DNA from: Synechococcus sp. ROS8604
GTDB taxonomy: Bacteria > Cyanobacteriota > Cyanobacteriia > PCC-6307 > Cyanobiaceae
NCBI RefSeq assembly: GCF_014279655.1
Contig: NZ_CP047946.1
Location: 558,001-622,000 of the forward strand
Length of the DNA: 64,000 nucleotides
Direction: 5' to 3'
A program made the translations under genes and the position numbers. Of this stretch, positions 34,320 through 46,180 are shown piece by piece (position 1 is the stretch's first letter; the number at the start of each line of letters is the position of its first letter). Under the pieces are notes generated by a model, which saw nothing but the letters and a program-made list of their open reading frames with translations, did not search any database and had not been told where the DNA came from.

Positions 34320-35870
34320 ATTCAGGTTTGTCAATCCCTGCATGAACTTCAACGTTGGCGTCAATCCTGTGACGCCTCCGTGCATTTTGTTCCAACGATG
34401 GGGGGTCTTCATCACGGCCACGCCAGCCTGATTGCCGCGGCCTCCCTCCCAAAGTCAGGTGTGGCAGAGACCTTGGTGAGCGTGTTCGTCAATCCTTTGC
34501 AGTTTGGTGCGAATGAGGATTTCGCTCGCTACCCACGAACCTTTGAAGCGGACAGCGAACTGGCGGAGCTGTCTGGTGCTTCTGCAATCTGGTGTCCAAA
34601 CGAGCAGCAGATTTACCCCGGTGGGATGGCTGAATCGTGGAGGGTTCAGGCGCCGAAATCGTTGCAGTCACGATTGTGCGGATCAACGAGGCCTGGTCAC
34701 TTCGATGGTGTCGTCACAGTGGTGTGCCGTCTGTTGGCATTGGTCAGGCCGCATCAGTTGTTTTTGGGGGAAAAGGATTGGCAGCAACTCACTATTCTTC
34801 GCCGCATGGTGGTGGACTTGGGCTTGGAGGTTCGGGTGCGCAGTGTGCCCACCGTGAGGGATGGTGATGGTCTGGCTAGCAGTTCACGCAACCGTTACCT
34901 CAATGCTCATGAGCGCCAGCAAGGGGTGTTGTTTGCCCAGGTTCTACGCGATGCGAAATCTGCGTTCTTGAGTGGCGGCATGTCGCCGGACCCTGGTCAA
35001 GTTCGCCGTCATCTTGAGGAGGGAGGACTCGGAGTGGAATACGTCGACGTTGTTGACCCCTGGCTCTTACAGCCTTCCCAGCCCCATGAGGCATCCATTA
35101 ATTTGCTTGCAGCTGCTGTTCGATGTGGCAGCACTCGCCTGATTGATCATGTCTTTTTAATGACGCGTTCTCCCCTCGTTGCCATTGATGGTCCTGCTGG
35201 TGCTGGTAAAAGCACGGTGACCAGGGCCTTTGCTGAGCGCCTCGGACTGGTCTACCTCGATACGGGAGCGATGTATCGCGCCGTGACGTGGTTGGTGCTC
35301 GAGCAGGGAATTGATCCTACTGATTCTGCGGCTGTGGACGTTGTGTTGCAGGATCTCGAGGTAGAACTTGCGCCCTTGCAGCGAGGTGTGCAGGCGGTGC
35401 GTGTCAATGGCCACGAGGTCACCGATGCCATTCGCGATCCGCGGGTGACGGCGTCGGTATCAGCGGTCGCGGCCCATGCTTGTGTCCGTGCTGCGCTGAC
35501 TGCCCAGCAGCAGCGCATGGGCGCAGCGGGCGGTCTGGTCGCTGAAGGTCGTGACATTGGCACTGCAGTGTTTCCGGATGCAGAGCTCAAGGTGTTTCTC
35601 ACTGCAACGCCGAAAGAGCGCGCTCGACGCCGTGCCCTCGATTTGGAGGAGAGAGGACATGAGGTGCCAGCTCTGCCTGACCTAGAAGCACAGATTGTTG
35701 AACGCGATCGCCTTGACAGCACCCGTGAGGTGGCGCCCCTGCTTCAGGCCGACGATGCCATCGAGTTGATCAGCGATGGCATGAGCATCGACCAAGTGAT
35801 TGATGCCTTGGAAGATCTGTTCCGTCGTCGGGTGGCGGAAGAGGTCTGGCCAACCCCGCCTAACGGTTAG
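34320..35870 (+). CDS. panC/cmk: Bifunctional pantothenate synthetase / cytidylate kinase
   Basis: Fusion typical of cyanobacteria. PanC: HFVPTMGGLHHGHASLI, VSVFVNPLQFG, FDGVVTVVCRLL, LFLGEKDWQQLT and the SSRNRYL loop; linker; then CMK from LVAIDGPAGAGKSTV (P-loop), YLDTGAMYRAVTW and GRDIGTAVFPDAELK. Makes pantothenate from pantoate and beta-alanine, and CDP from CMP. The family N-terminus (xQVCQSLHELQRWRQ) starts at ATT 34320 or, two codons earlier, at CTG 34314 whose last two bases share the TGA of rlpA; the GTG at 34380 would cut off the first strand. I use 34320 and mark the start as inferred. Confidence 0.9.
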   Translation: MQVCQSLHELQRWRQSCDASVHFVPTMGGLHHGHASLIAAASLPKSGVAETLVSVFVNPLQFGANEDFARYPRTFEADSELAELSGASAIWCPNEQQIYPGGMAESWRVQAPKSLQSRLCGSTRPGHFDGVVTVVCRLLALVRPHQLFLGEKDWQQLTILRRMVVDLGLEVRVRSVPTVRDGDGLASSSRNRYLNAHERQQGVLFAQVLRDAKSAFLSGGMSPDPGQVRRHLEEGGLGVEYVDVVDPWLLQPSQPHEASINLLAAAVRCGSTRLIDHVFLMTRSPLVAIDGPAGAGKSTVTRAFAERLGLVYLDTGAMYRAVTWLVLEQGIDPTDSAAVDVVLQDLEVELAPLQRGVQAVRVNGHEVTDAIRDPRVTASVSAVAAHACVRAALTAQQQRMGAAGGLVAEGRDIGTAVFPDAELKVFLTATPKERARRRALDLEERGHEVPALPDLEAQIVERDRLDSTREVAPLLQADDAIELISDGMSIDQVIDALEDLFRRRVAEEVWPTPPNG

Positions 35871-36355
35871 CGCTGAGTGGTTGGAGCCAAGAGGTCGTCT
35901 AGAAGGCCTTCGCAGGCATCGTCGAGTAGATCGAGCACATGTTCGAAGCCCCTCTCCCCTCCGTAATAGGGATCTGGAACCTCGAGCGTGTCTGCCCGAC
36001 GCGCATGGCTGAGCATGAGGCGAATCTGGGCTGTGCTTCTGAGGCCGAATTCTTTGGCCATGCTGGTCACATTGCGCAAGTTGTCTCGATCCATGGTGAG
36101 AACGTGATCAAAGCTCTCTAAGTCGCCGCGTTCGAGTTGGCGGGCACGACTGGGCAGATGAATCCCTCGCCGCATGGCGGCTGCTTGCATGCGCTGATCG
36201 GCTGGATTGCCCACATGCCACCCACCGGTGCCAGCGGAATCAACAAGAAACTGGTCCGTGAGCTCTCTCTGCTCGATGAGGTGAAGAAACACGCCTTCAG
36301 CGGCGGGTGAACGGCAGATATTGCCAAGACAGACAAACAGCAACTTTGTTGTCAT
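35867..36355 (-). CDS. Low-molecular-weight protein-tyrosine phosphatase
   Basis: 162 aa. P-loop VCLGNICRSPAAEG (C-x4-NICRS) near the N-terminus and the catalytic DPYYGG motif near residue 130 (DPYY). Dephosphorylates tyrosine or arginine residues in other bacteria. Its start overlaps the cpcF stop by 4 bp, placing it at the end of the rpc/cpc lyase cluster; it flanks the phycobilisome region in other marine Synechococcus genomes as I recall. Confidence 0.94.
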   Translation of the reverse strand: MTTKLLFVCLGNICRSPAAEGVFLHLIEQRELTDQFLVDSAGTGGWHVGNPADQRMQAAAMRRGIHLPSRARQLERGDLESFDHVLTMDRDNLRNVTSMAKEFGLRSTAQIRLMLSHARRADTLEVPDPYYGGERGFEHVLDLLDDACEGLLDDLLAPTTQR

Positions 36356-36987
36356 GAGGCCTTCAGGCGTTGCAGTGCCAACTTTGCCCTGAGACGCACC
36401 ACGCCCACCTCTTCAGACTCCCCCGCAAGGATGTTCAGCGTGCTGCTGGCTTGATCACGAATGCTCCCAAGAAGCCTGCAATGGAGGAGGCAAAACTCCA
36501 ACCCGTAGGCCACGGCGTAGCGCACGACCCACTCTCCATCCTCCCCTGCGTCAATCAGGGCCTGAAGACAACGCTCTGTTCTGTCTGGCGAATGGATCGA
36601 AGCTCCACTGATGGCGGCCAAACCTTTGGCCGCGGCGCGTCGCACGCTCGGGGCGATGTCCTGTTGGAGGGCCTGAATCAGCACATCGGTGCCGCGAGGA
36701 TCCTTCAGTTCGGCCAAGGCGCGAATCGCCCATGCCCTAGCGCCGTAATCATGGGCATTGAGATTGCGAAGCAGGATCGGCACCACATCAGGGCCAAGGG
36801 CAATCAGTCCTCCCATCGCCACCGCTCCCACCGCTGGGTTGTTGAAGCTGAGCACTTCGATCAGTTTTGGCGCTGCCTTGAGATCCTTCAGGGTCGATAG
36901 CGATCGGGTGGCTTGGATCAGATCTGGAGTTGTGCGGGCACGATCGAGCTCTCGAATCGTGCTGCTTAGAAGGTCGGAGTGCGTCAC
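36352..36987 (-). CDS. cpcF: Phycocyanin alpha-subunit bilin lyase, F subunit (CpcF/RpcF)
   Basis: 211 aa of HEAT/armadillo-like repeats of the E/F lyase clan (AVGAVAMGGLIALGPDVVPILL, RAWAIRALAELKDPRGTDVLIQAL, RRAAAKGLAAI, WVVRYAVAYGLE). CpcE/F heterodimers attach a bilin to Cys84 of phycocyanin alpha. Start is GTG at 36987 with a GTGA overlap of the cpcE stop. Which bilin (PCB or PEB) it attaches cannot be told from sequence. Confidence 0.88.
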   Translation of the reverse strand: MTHSDLLSSTIRELDRARTTPDLIQATRSLSTLKDLKAAPKLIEVLSFNNPAVGAVAMGGLIALGPDVVPILLRNLNAHDYGARAWAIRALAELKDPRGTDVLIQALQQDIAPSVRRAAAKGLAAISGASIHSPDRTERCLQALIDAGEDGEWVVRYAVAYGLEFCLLHCRLLGSIRDQASSTLNILAGESEEVGVVRLRAKLALQRLKAS

Positions 36988-37793
36988 AGCAGTGAATCCA
37001 TGGCATCCAAAACCTTGGAATCGCCAGATTGTTCGGCCAATCCACGTAAGGCAACCAATTTGAGGCTGTTCTCAGCGGCGGTGGCTTGAATGGCTGGAAG
37101 GGAGGGGAGCCATCCTGTGGCCCCGAGATCGAGCAGCGCTCCACGGCGAACGAGCGGTGTTGGATCGTTGAGCAGTTGTTCCAATTGTTGGGCCCATTGC
37201 CCGTCTTGGGTGAGCTGCAGCATCGCTCGACACGCTGCACTACGAATCAAAGCTCGAGCGTGGTTGCAAAAGGGACGAATCACATTCAGCACGTCGGCTC
37301 TGTTGCTGCCAATCGATCCAAGCGCTTCAAGAATGGCTTCACAGGGCTCTTGCAACAGAGCTGAGTTCGGACGTTCTTGGCCAGCGATGGTTGGCCCGCT
37401 GGCGAGAAGGGAGCAAAGCGCTTTTACGGCGTTGGGGGCTTGCATCGAACCCAAGCTGCGTGCGGCTGCTTCTCGGATGCCGTAGTCATTGGATTGAAGG
37501 AGGCCTGAAAGGATGTCGGACGTCGAGGTCTCTTGGAGCCAACCAAGAGAGCGAATGGCATTGAGTGCAACCCCGCGACGATCTTGATCGTCTGGATGCT
37601 CCTGAAAAGTTTGCAGGGTTTTCAGGAGCAGGGGCACTGTCTGGGGATGTCGACTGCGCATCCTTCCGAGCCACCATGCGGCGTAGTACTGGTCGGATAG
37701 ATCTGATTCTTGCTGCAAATTGCTGATGACTTGCTCTTCACTGAGGGGAGGGTGGTCGGCAGCGTCTGCAGCTGGAGTGTTGATTATGTCCAT
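36984..37793 (-). CDS. cpcE: Phycocyanin alpha-subunit bilin lyase, E subunit (CpcE/RpcE)
   Basis: 269 aa. The N-terminal SDQYYAAWWLGRMRSRHPQTVPLLL is the CpcE signature; further HEAT repeats follow (RRGVALNAIRSLGWL, IREAAARSLGSMQ). Partners with CpcF, next gene. ATG at 37793 (MDIINTPAADAA) preferred to the GTG eight codons upstream. It overlaps the 3' end of cpcT by 10 bp. Confidence 0.9.
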   Translation of the reverse strand: MDIINTPAADAADHPPLSEEQVISNLQQESDLSDQYYAAWWLGRMRSRHPQTVPLLLKTLQTFQEHPDDQDRRGVALNAIRSLGWLQETSTSDILSGLLQSNDYGIREAAARSLGSMQAPNAVKALCSLLASGPTIAGQERPNSALLQEPCEAILEALGSIGSNRADVLNVIRPFCNHARALIRSAACRAMLQLTQDGQWAQQLEQLLNDPTPLVRRGALLDLGATGWLPSLPAIQATAAENSLKLVALRGLAEQSGDSKVLDAMDSLL

Positions 37794-38374
37794 TGCGCAG
37801 GGATTTCCTCGTCCCATGTTCTGGTGCGTAAAAACCGAAACTCGCCCGCGATGGATCCCCAGCAGCGTTCATGGGTGACCGGGTCATGCCCTCGGTCGAG
37901 TGTTTCTAAAGCATCACCTTTGAGATGAAAGGTGCTGACTAAAACCGTGTCTTTTCCATCGCGTCGCACGATGCATTGGCATCCCGGTTCCATTTCACCG
38001 CGGTAGCCGCCATCAACCTCTGTGACTTGGTAATGGCATTGATCCATGGAGATCAGATCCTTGTCTTGAATTTGTCCTCGACAATCTGGATCAAACGTCG
38101 CTTCTGCAAAGCGATCCGGGTCCAGGAAGGTGTGGTTCCAGAGCTTGATCACTCCTGGGGATCGTTCTTCTGCTCTGATGACCCTTAAGCGGTAGGGATG
38201 GCTGGGATCTACGGCATAGGTCTGCTCCAGCAAAATCGATCCAGGTTGTAAGTGGAGGAGAGGTGTGTAGCGCAGAAAGATGTGAGCAAAAAAAGGCGGA
38301 TTTTCGAATGCCTGCTCTTGGTTGCTGTATTCACCACAAATCTGCTGAACAAAACGGCGTACGGATGGCGTCAT
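37784..38374 (-). CDS. cpcT: Phycobiliprotein lyase CpcT
   Basis: 196 aa CpcT/CpeT family: N-terminal ICGEYSNQEQAFENPPFFAHIFLRYTPL, QTYAVDPSHPYRLRV, CHYQVTEVDGGYRGEMEPGCQCIVRRDG and the DRGHDPVTHERCWGSIAGEF end. CpcT attaches bilin to Cys153 of phycocyanin beta; RpcB here has that Cys (SGDCSS). Position right after rpcBA supports the assignment over CpeT, a paralogue at 51.4-52.0 kb. Confidence 0.9.
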   Translation of the reverse strand: MTPSVRRFVQQICGEYSNQEQAFENPPFFAHIFLRYTPLLHLQPGSILLEQTYAVDPSHPYRLRVIRAEERSPGVIKLWNHTFLDPDRFAEATFDPDCRGQIQDKDLISMDQCHYQVTEVDGGYRGEMEPGCQCIVRRDGKDTVLVSTFHLKGDALETLDRGHDPVTHERCWGSIAGEFRFLRTRTWDEEIPAQWT

Positions 38375-38400
38375 GTTCCGCTTTTAGGAGTTGCTTGACA

Positions 38401-38436
38401 ATAAAAAAGAGCCCCTGGATGGGGGCCCCTTTTGAC
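38401..38436 (-). terminator. Terminator after rpcA
   Basis: GC-rich inverted repeat (CCCC...GGGG core, extended with G-C pairs) flanked by A6 on one side and TTTT on the other, so it can act on the minus strand after rpcA. cpcT starts only 27 bp further, so attenuation between rpcBA and the lyases is likely. Confidence 0.7.
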
Positions 38437-38460
38437 CAAAAACTCTTGGATTGATTTAGA

Positions 38461-38949
38461 TCAGATCAGAGCGTTAATGGCGTAGTCGATGTAGCTGTTG
38501 GCTTCAGTGCCGGCATTGCCAGACAGACCGTGGTTGGCCTTGATGTACTTAAGGGCTTCCACATACCAGGATGGAGAAAGCTCAAAGGTGCGGTTGATCT
38601 CATCGAGACCAGCGATCAGGTAATCGTCCATGGGGCCTGTGCCACCAGCCACCAGGCAGTAGGTGATCATGCGCAAGTAGTAACCGATATCACGGGCACA
38701 CTTGGCTTTGCCTTCACTGGTGGTGGAGTAGTTCGAACCCTGCATCTGAGTGGTGTAAGGGAACTTGGTGTAAACGGCTTGAGCGGCACCGTTCACCAAG
38801 GAGTCAGCCTTGGCGGTGAGACCTTTGGCAGCCTCGAGGCTGGCTTTGGCGCGATTGAAACGACCAGAAGCAGCCTGAACTTCAGTGTTGCTGAGGAAGC
38901 GGCCTTGTGAATCGGCTGCTGCTACAGCTTCGGTGAGGGGAGTTTTCAT
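38461..38949 (-). CDS. rpcA: Phycocyanin alpha subunit (RpcA)
   Basis: 162 aa phycobiliprotein alpha chain. Bilin-binding Cys84 in [15 protein letters not shown]-terminal [20 protein letters not shown] and C-terminal [10 protein letters not shown] are typical. With RpcB it forms the phycocyanin at the base of rods. R-PC (Rpc) rather than C-PC (Cpc) is inferred from the PE-rich context and separate E/F lyases. Confidence 0.95.
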   Translation of the reverse strand: MKTPLTEAVAAADSQGRFLSNTEVQAASGRFNRAKASLEAAKGLTAKADSLVNGAAQAVYTKFPYTTQMQGSNYSTTSEGKAKCARDIGYYLRMITYCLVAGGTGPMDDYLIAGLDEINRTFELSPSWYVEALKYIKANHGLSGNAGTEANSYIDYAINALI

Positions 38950-38989
38950 TGTTGAAAAGGGATTGAATCGTCGAGTCGGCTATGCCTGA

Positions 38990-39508
38990 TCAGGCCACTG
39001 CAGCAGCAGCGCGGTCGAAATAGGTGCCGATTTCACTGGAGAGGGAAGAGCAATCACCTGAGGAGATGCCGGCTTTGTCGTTGACGATTGCCAGGGCAGC
39101 TTCTTTCATCAAGCTGACGCCAGCTGCAACGGAGGCGCCTGGTGTGCCCAAAGCCAAATAGGTCTCGCGCAGACCGTTCAGGCAACGATCATCGAGGACA
39201 GAAGCGTCACCTGTGAATGCTGAGTAGGTGACATAGCGCAGGATGATCTCCATGTCGCGAAGGCAAGCAGCCATGCGACGACTGGTGTAAGCATTGCCAC
39301 CAGGAGCGATCAATGCAGGCTGCTGAGCAAACAGCTGGCGAGCAGCGTTGGCAACGATTGTGGAAGCGTTGCTGGAGAGACGACTCACAGAGTCGAGTCG
39401 CTTGTCGCTGTCGGAAACCATTGCCGACAGGGCATCGATTTCGCTGGAACTGATGAACTGGCCCCGGGCATCGGCCTGGGCGACAACCTTAGTGAAGGCG
39501 TCGAACAT
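38990..39508 (-). CDS. rpcB: Phycocyanin beta subunit (RpcB)
   Basis: 172 aa. Cys82 ([13 protein letters not shown]) and Cys153 (SGDCSSL) are the two bilin sites; Asn72 in [11 protein letters not shown] is the usual methylated Asn position. Upstream of rpcA by 40 bp, same strand, with a long 5' leader (39509-39692) after pebB. Confidence 0.96.
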   Translation of the reverse strand: MFDAFTKVVAQADARGQFISSSEIDALSAMVSDSDKRLDSVSRLSSNASTIVANAARQLFAQQPALIAPGGNAYTSRRMAACLRDMEIILRYVTYSAFTGDASVLDDRCLNGLRETYLALGTPGASVAAGVSLMKEAALAIVNDKAGISSGDCSSLSSEIGTYFDRAAAAVA

Positions 39509-39692
39509 GGGAGAACTCCTTGGAACTGTCTGGAGGGGAAAAAGTCTTCAGACCTGGATGAGGACGGCACGGAAGCTGTGCCCATCCCGTCGGAACCGAT
39601 TCTGACTAAAGAGGCTTGTCGCCCTCGACAGCTGTTCATAATGTTTAACTCCCCAGGTGGCAGAGGCCATCTGCTCAGGGCGTTTTCTCCCC

Positions 39693-41848
<2,156 letters not shown>

Positions 41849-41849
<1 letters not shown>

Positions 41850-42067
41850 TAATTGGAGGCTTTCACCGTTCGAACTTGTTCTTCGAGTTGATGAAGGATT
41901 TGGGTCAGACGTTGAAGCTCTGGATGCTCCGCAATGGAGGCATCGATGCGTTTCTGAGGGAGTTTGAGCTTTTGACCCATGCCAATCACATCTTTGCGTA
42001 GCCGTTCCATGTAGGCCGTGAGCTCCTCAATCGACTCTTGAAGTTCGCTCAAAGATGATTCAGCCAT
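41849..42067 (-). CDS. Small coiled-coil protein of the phycobilisome region
   Basis: 72 aa: SSLSELQESIEELTAYMERLRKDVIGM...LQRLTQILHQLEEQVR, two amphipathic helices forming a likely coiled coil. First gene of the leftward unit (then cpeU, pebA, pebB) and adjacent to the palindromic promoter region. Function unknown; conserved 'unk' genes sit here in related genomes as I recall. Confidence 0.75.
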
Positions 42068-42113
42068 CGCCTTTCAAGGGTTTTGGAAAGGCTAATAGAG
42101 GGGTTTGCTTGGA

Positions 42114-42135
42114 AAATCGCTAGCGCTAGCGATTT
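42114..42135. promoter_or_regulatory. Perfect 22-bp palindrome in the divergent cpeU/cpeB promoter
   Basis: AAATCGCTAGC followed directly by its reverse complement GCTAGCGATTT. It sits 46 bp before the leftward gene and about 270 bp before cpeB, in the only intergenic region shared by pebAB and cpeBA. A dimeric regulator site is the natural reading. Confidence 0.65.
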
Positions 42136-42312
42136 AAATCTGAAGCAAATGTTAAATACTGCCCCTCCCTGTGCTGGTTGAGAAGGGTTTTGGGCTTTTC
42201 TCGGTCATCGAACCCTTTCCAGGACAGGTTCTCTCAGTGATCGGCTCAAAACGGTGACGAACCTTTGCGTGATCTGCGCAAAACGCACGGCCCCCCAGTT
42301 TGCGCCCCTTAA

Positions 42313-42960
<648 letters not shown>

Positions 42961-43001
42961 GTCATCCGGTTTTTCTTTTTTTAACGCAAACCTCCATCTA
43001 A

Positions 43002-43508
<507 letters not shown>

Positions 43509-43538
43509 AGACGTTGGTTTAGGTCCTTAAACGGAACG

Positions 43539-43566
43539 AAAGGAGGCCAATTGGCCTCCTTTTTTT
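43539..43566 (+). terminator. Terminator of cpeBA
   Basis: AAAGGAGGCC-AATT-GGCCTCCTTT with further T: a 10-bp perfect stem and T-tract starting 30 bp after the cpeA stop. Confidence 0.9.
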
Positions 43567-43664
43567 ATGCCATTTCCTAAGCTAGCGAGGCAGTGGATTG
43601 GTTTTCTAGTAGATTTATATGGACGATTTGATGGGTTTCAAGCGTCTTTCATTGCTTTGATTTC

Positions 43665-44279
43665 ATGGCTTCTTCGAATGACCAGCGTCGTGAATTGGAT
43701 GATCTCTTCGCTGATCTAGCCCATCCCAATCCGAGGATTCAGCAAGAGGCTTATACAGCAATGGTTGATGATTGGCCGGAAGAATCTGTTCCACGCTTGT
43801 TGTCTTTACTCGATCAACCAGATGTTTCTTTGCGCCGCGCCGCGGTGCGAGGTTTAGGTGCTTTTGGAGTGTCGACTCTGCACCCTCTAGCTGACTTATT
43901 TGCTCAGAGCACCGATGGAACGGTGCGGGCAAGTTGTGTGAAAGCCTATGCGCAGATCGCCTCAAACTATCCAGAGCAAGACTTCAGCTCCGAGGCGATG
44001 TCTCTCTTGGAAGTTGCTCTCGATGATGTCTCGCCAGTTGTTTCTCAGTCTGCCGTGATGGCATTGGGCCAAGTGGGCACGCAAGCACTCCCTCTTTTGA
44101 TTCGCATTTGCAAGGGTGGCAATATTGCTCATATTCAGTCTGCAGCGATGGCATTAGCAGAAATTCCAGATCCTGCGGCGGAACAGTGCTTAAGAGACAT
44201 TTTGGCTGACCCTGAAACAGATCCACTCTCGCGTGAGACTGTCGATGCTTCTTTAAGTCGGTTGATTGGCCAAAGGTAA
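43665..44279 (+). CDS. cpeZ: CpeZ, chaperone-like partner of phycoerythrin bilin lyases
   Basis: 204 aa HEAT-repeat protein of the E/F clan (RRAAVRGLGAFGVSTLHPLADLF, SQSAVMALGQVGTQALPLLIRI, AMALAEIPDPAAEQCL). Downstream of cpeBA on the same strand, as known for cpeYZ in PE-containing cyanobacteria. CpeZ assists CpeY in adding PEB to CpeA Cys82. Confidence 0.85.
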   Translation: MASSNDQRRELDDLFADLAHPNPRIQQEAYTAMVDDWPEESVPRLLSLLDQPDVSLRRAAVRGLGAFGVSTLHPLADLFAQSTDGTVRASCVKAYAQIASNYPEQDFSSEAMSLLEVALDDVSPVVSQSAVMALGQVGTQALPLLIRICKGGNIAHIQSAAMALAEIPDPAAEQCLRDILADPETDPLSRETVDASLSRLIGQR

Positions 44280-44316
44280 TGCCAGGGGAAGATGATCGCT
44301 GAGGCTTTGAAATTGA

Positions 44317-45243
44317 TTAATCATTTTCGTCGCGAGATAGTTGATTGATTGCAAGGTTGAAAATGGTTATCACGCTGCTGTCTTGTTCATGCTCAAGTTC
44401 TGTGCGGAGTCTCGAGATCACCTGCGGATCCCTAAGTTTCATGAGTGAAAGTGCTGCATTCTTTCGTACCTGAGCATCTTGATCGCGCAACATTGGCAGT
44501 AGGAGTGGGGCTCCCCAGTTGGTGTCATGAAGCTTCCCTAGCAATGTGGTTGCCTCGGCTCGAACCTCTTCTTCTGGATCCTTCAGTGCATTTTGCAGAA
44601 GTTCACGGGCATCAAGATCGTCAAGTTGTTGGATCTGATCACCCAGGGCTGCAATGGCGGCTGTTCTTACTTGTGCATGTTCTGAACAGGCTGCTTTGCG
44701 CAGGGCTTCTGGTGCTTTTGCTCCCACAAAAGACAACCCCCAACTCGCTAGCCCAATTTGCATTTGACTGCTTTTAGGGTTGATGAGCACATCAAGAAGG
44801 CCATCAACGGATGCTGCACCAATGCATGCCATGGCACCTACTGCAGACCCTTGGACGACAGGATCGGGATCCTCCAAGAGAGCTTCAAGGAGATCGGGTA
44901 GTGCTTTCACGTCATTAATTAACGTCAGCGTTTTGGCAGCAGCTCGACGAACGGTGACGTTCTCGTGCCGTCGCATCGCAATGCAAAGTGAGGGCACGGC
45001 AGCGCTGCCGACCGCACCCAAACTTTCCGCAAAAGTAAGTCGTAATAAGCCACGTTTATCCCCTAATCCAGCCACCATTTTTTCAATGGCATCACTGTCG
45101 CCTGCCGGTATTTCTCCTTGGCGCAACTGTTGCTTAAGTCCTTCGGCAAGCTGCGCTGCTTCTTCTCCACTCAGTTGGATTTGATCAGAGCTATTGGGCT
45201 GAGCTGAAGGGTGTGACACTGGAGGATGAACGCGATAGTCCAT
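44317..45243 (-). CDS. cpeF: E/F-type phycobilin lyase CpeF (MpeV-related)
   Basis: 308 aa, about six HEAT repeats (VRRAAAKTLTLINDVKALPDLL, VVQGSAVGAMACIGAAS, MQIGLASWGLSFVGAKAPEAL, VRTAAIAALGDQIQ, VRAEATTLLGKL). The set matches CpeF, the lyase attaching the doubly linked PEB to Cys50/61 of beta-PE; the related MpeV acts on MpeB. Convergent with cpeZ. CpeF versus MpeV is not certain from motifs alone. Confidence 0.78.
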   Translation of the reverse strand: MDYRVHPPVSHPSAQPNSSDQIQLSGEEAAQLAEGLKQQLRQGEIPAGDSDAIEKMVAGLGDKRGLLRLTFAESLGAVGSAAVPSLCIAMRRHENVTVRRAAAKTLTLINDVKALPDLLEALLEDPDPVVQGSAVGAMACIGAASVDGLLDVLINPKSSQMQIGLASWGLSFVGAKAPEALRKAACSEHAQVRTAAIAALGDQIQQLDDLDARELLQNALKDPEEEVRAEATTLLGKLHDTNWGAPLLLPMLRDQDAQVRKNAALSLMKLRDPQVISRLRTELEHEQDSSVITIFNLAINQLSRDEND

Positions 45244-45290
45244 TATCGACCTCGTTCGATCGCTATGGTCATGAAAGCAACGAGATTTGT

Positions 45291-45725
45291 GTGACTAGCT
45301 ACGTTCTCTCTCATAATCTTCAAGTCCAAGATTCTTGTGTTCCTGCCCTTGGCTTCGAGGAGCTTGCGATTGCTTTGAAGAATGAAGACGCTTCCTTCAC
45401 CTCAGTAGAGGCGCTGACACATCCTCATTGGAAGTTGAAAATCGAATCTTCTCTCGATCCTGAGACGTTTGCAAAACGTCTCAGCTCGTCTTGGCGTGCT
45501 GTTCGAAAAAGCATGGGTCATGGCACGAACCATGCTGTGATGGCTTTGGGCGGCCGCAAAGACAGCCCCGGCAATCCCGGTGCCCCCCTTCAGGAAGGAG
45601 GCTGGGGGGTTGATGTTGTTGAGACCAACGACTCTGATGCGTTTTTAATCGCAATCAATTGGAGCGGGTTGATCTCGGGGCGCCCAGCAGATGGGGTGAT
45701 TCAGGTGATTGATCAGCAGGGTTGA
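45291..45725 (+). CDS. Conserved phycobilisome-region protein of unknown function
   Basis: 144 aa from GTG at 45291 (VTSYVLSHNLQVQDS). Contains HPHWKLKIESSLDPETFAKRL, SSWRAVRKSMGHGTNHAVMALGGRKDSPGNPGAP, a Gly-rich conserved middle, and WSGLISGRPADGVIQV. No catalytic motif recognised. An upstream in-frame start would overlap cpeF antisense. Confidence 0.65.
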   Translation: MTSYVLSHNLQVQDSCVPALGFEELAIALKNEDASFTSVEALTHPHWKLKIESSLDPETFAKRLSSSWRAVRKSMGHGTNHAVMALGGRKDSPGNPGAPLQEGGWGVDVVETNDSDAFLIAINWSGLISGRPADGVIQVIDQQG

Positions 45726-45740
45726 TCAGTCGCTTGTTCT

Positions 45741-46034
45741 TTAATTTCGGCGCTTACGACTAGATCGCTTGGACGAGCTTTTGCTTGATGTCTCAGTCTT
45801 GTTCGCTTTGGGAGAAGCTGCTTTCTTTTGGGACGTCTCTCCTCCGAGTCCTGATCCTGCGGATGCGCCGAAGCCCATGTCGATTGATTCGATTAACAAG
45901 CCTTTGCTATGCATTGCCTGGATTGTCCTTGCAAGATGCTTGAGCGGGACTCTGATCACCTGTTGAGAGGAAAGACGAGAGCCCTGCTCAATCGTGGTTT
46001 TCACTAAGACGGAAGAAGACTGTGTAGGGCCCAT
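45741..46034 (-). CDS. Small CpcD-domain linker-like protein with basic tail
   Basis: 97 aa: the first ~55 residues (RLSSQQVIRVPLKHLARTIQAMHSKGLLIESIDM) follow the CpcD rod-terminating linker fold seen at the ends of rod linkers (VPxxxLSxxxxxIHxxGGxIxSI). The last 40 residues are Lys/Ser-rich (ending SSKRSSRKRRN), so the protein is very basic. Could cap rods or tether them; an independent CpcD-like gene. It is convergent with the gene at 45.3-45.7 kb, so the two are probably not one operon. Confidence 0.6.
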   Translation of the reverse strand: MGPTQSSSVLVKTTIEQGSRLSSQQVIRVPLKHLARTIQAMHSKGLLIESIDMGFGASAGSGLGGETSQKKAASPKANKTETSSKSSSKRSSRKRRN

Positions 46035-46180
46035 GTGTGCGAATCGAACCTTTCACTAGCCTCTCGCAGTTTTTTCCTTTGGCGAGAGTTGCTTAATTTT
46101 CGTTAGAGATTGATTTTGGCCGTCGCTTGTCTCAGCATCCTTCAGACTTAGTGGATTAAGACCCAAAGGTGGCGACAGCG

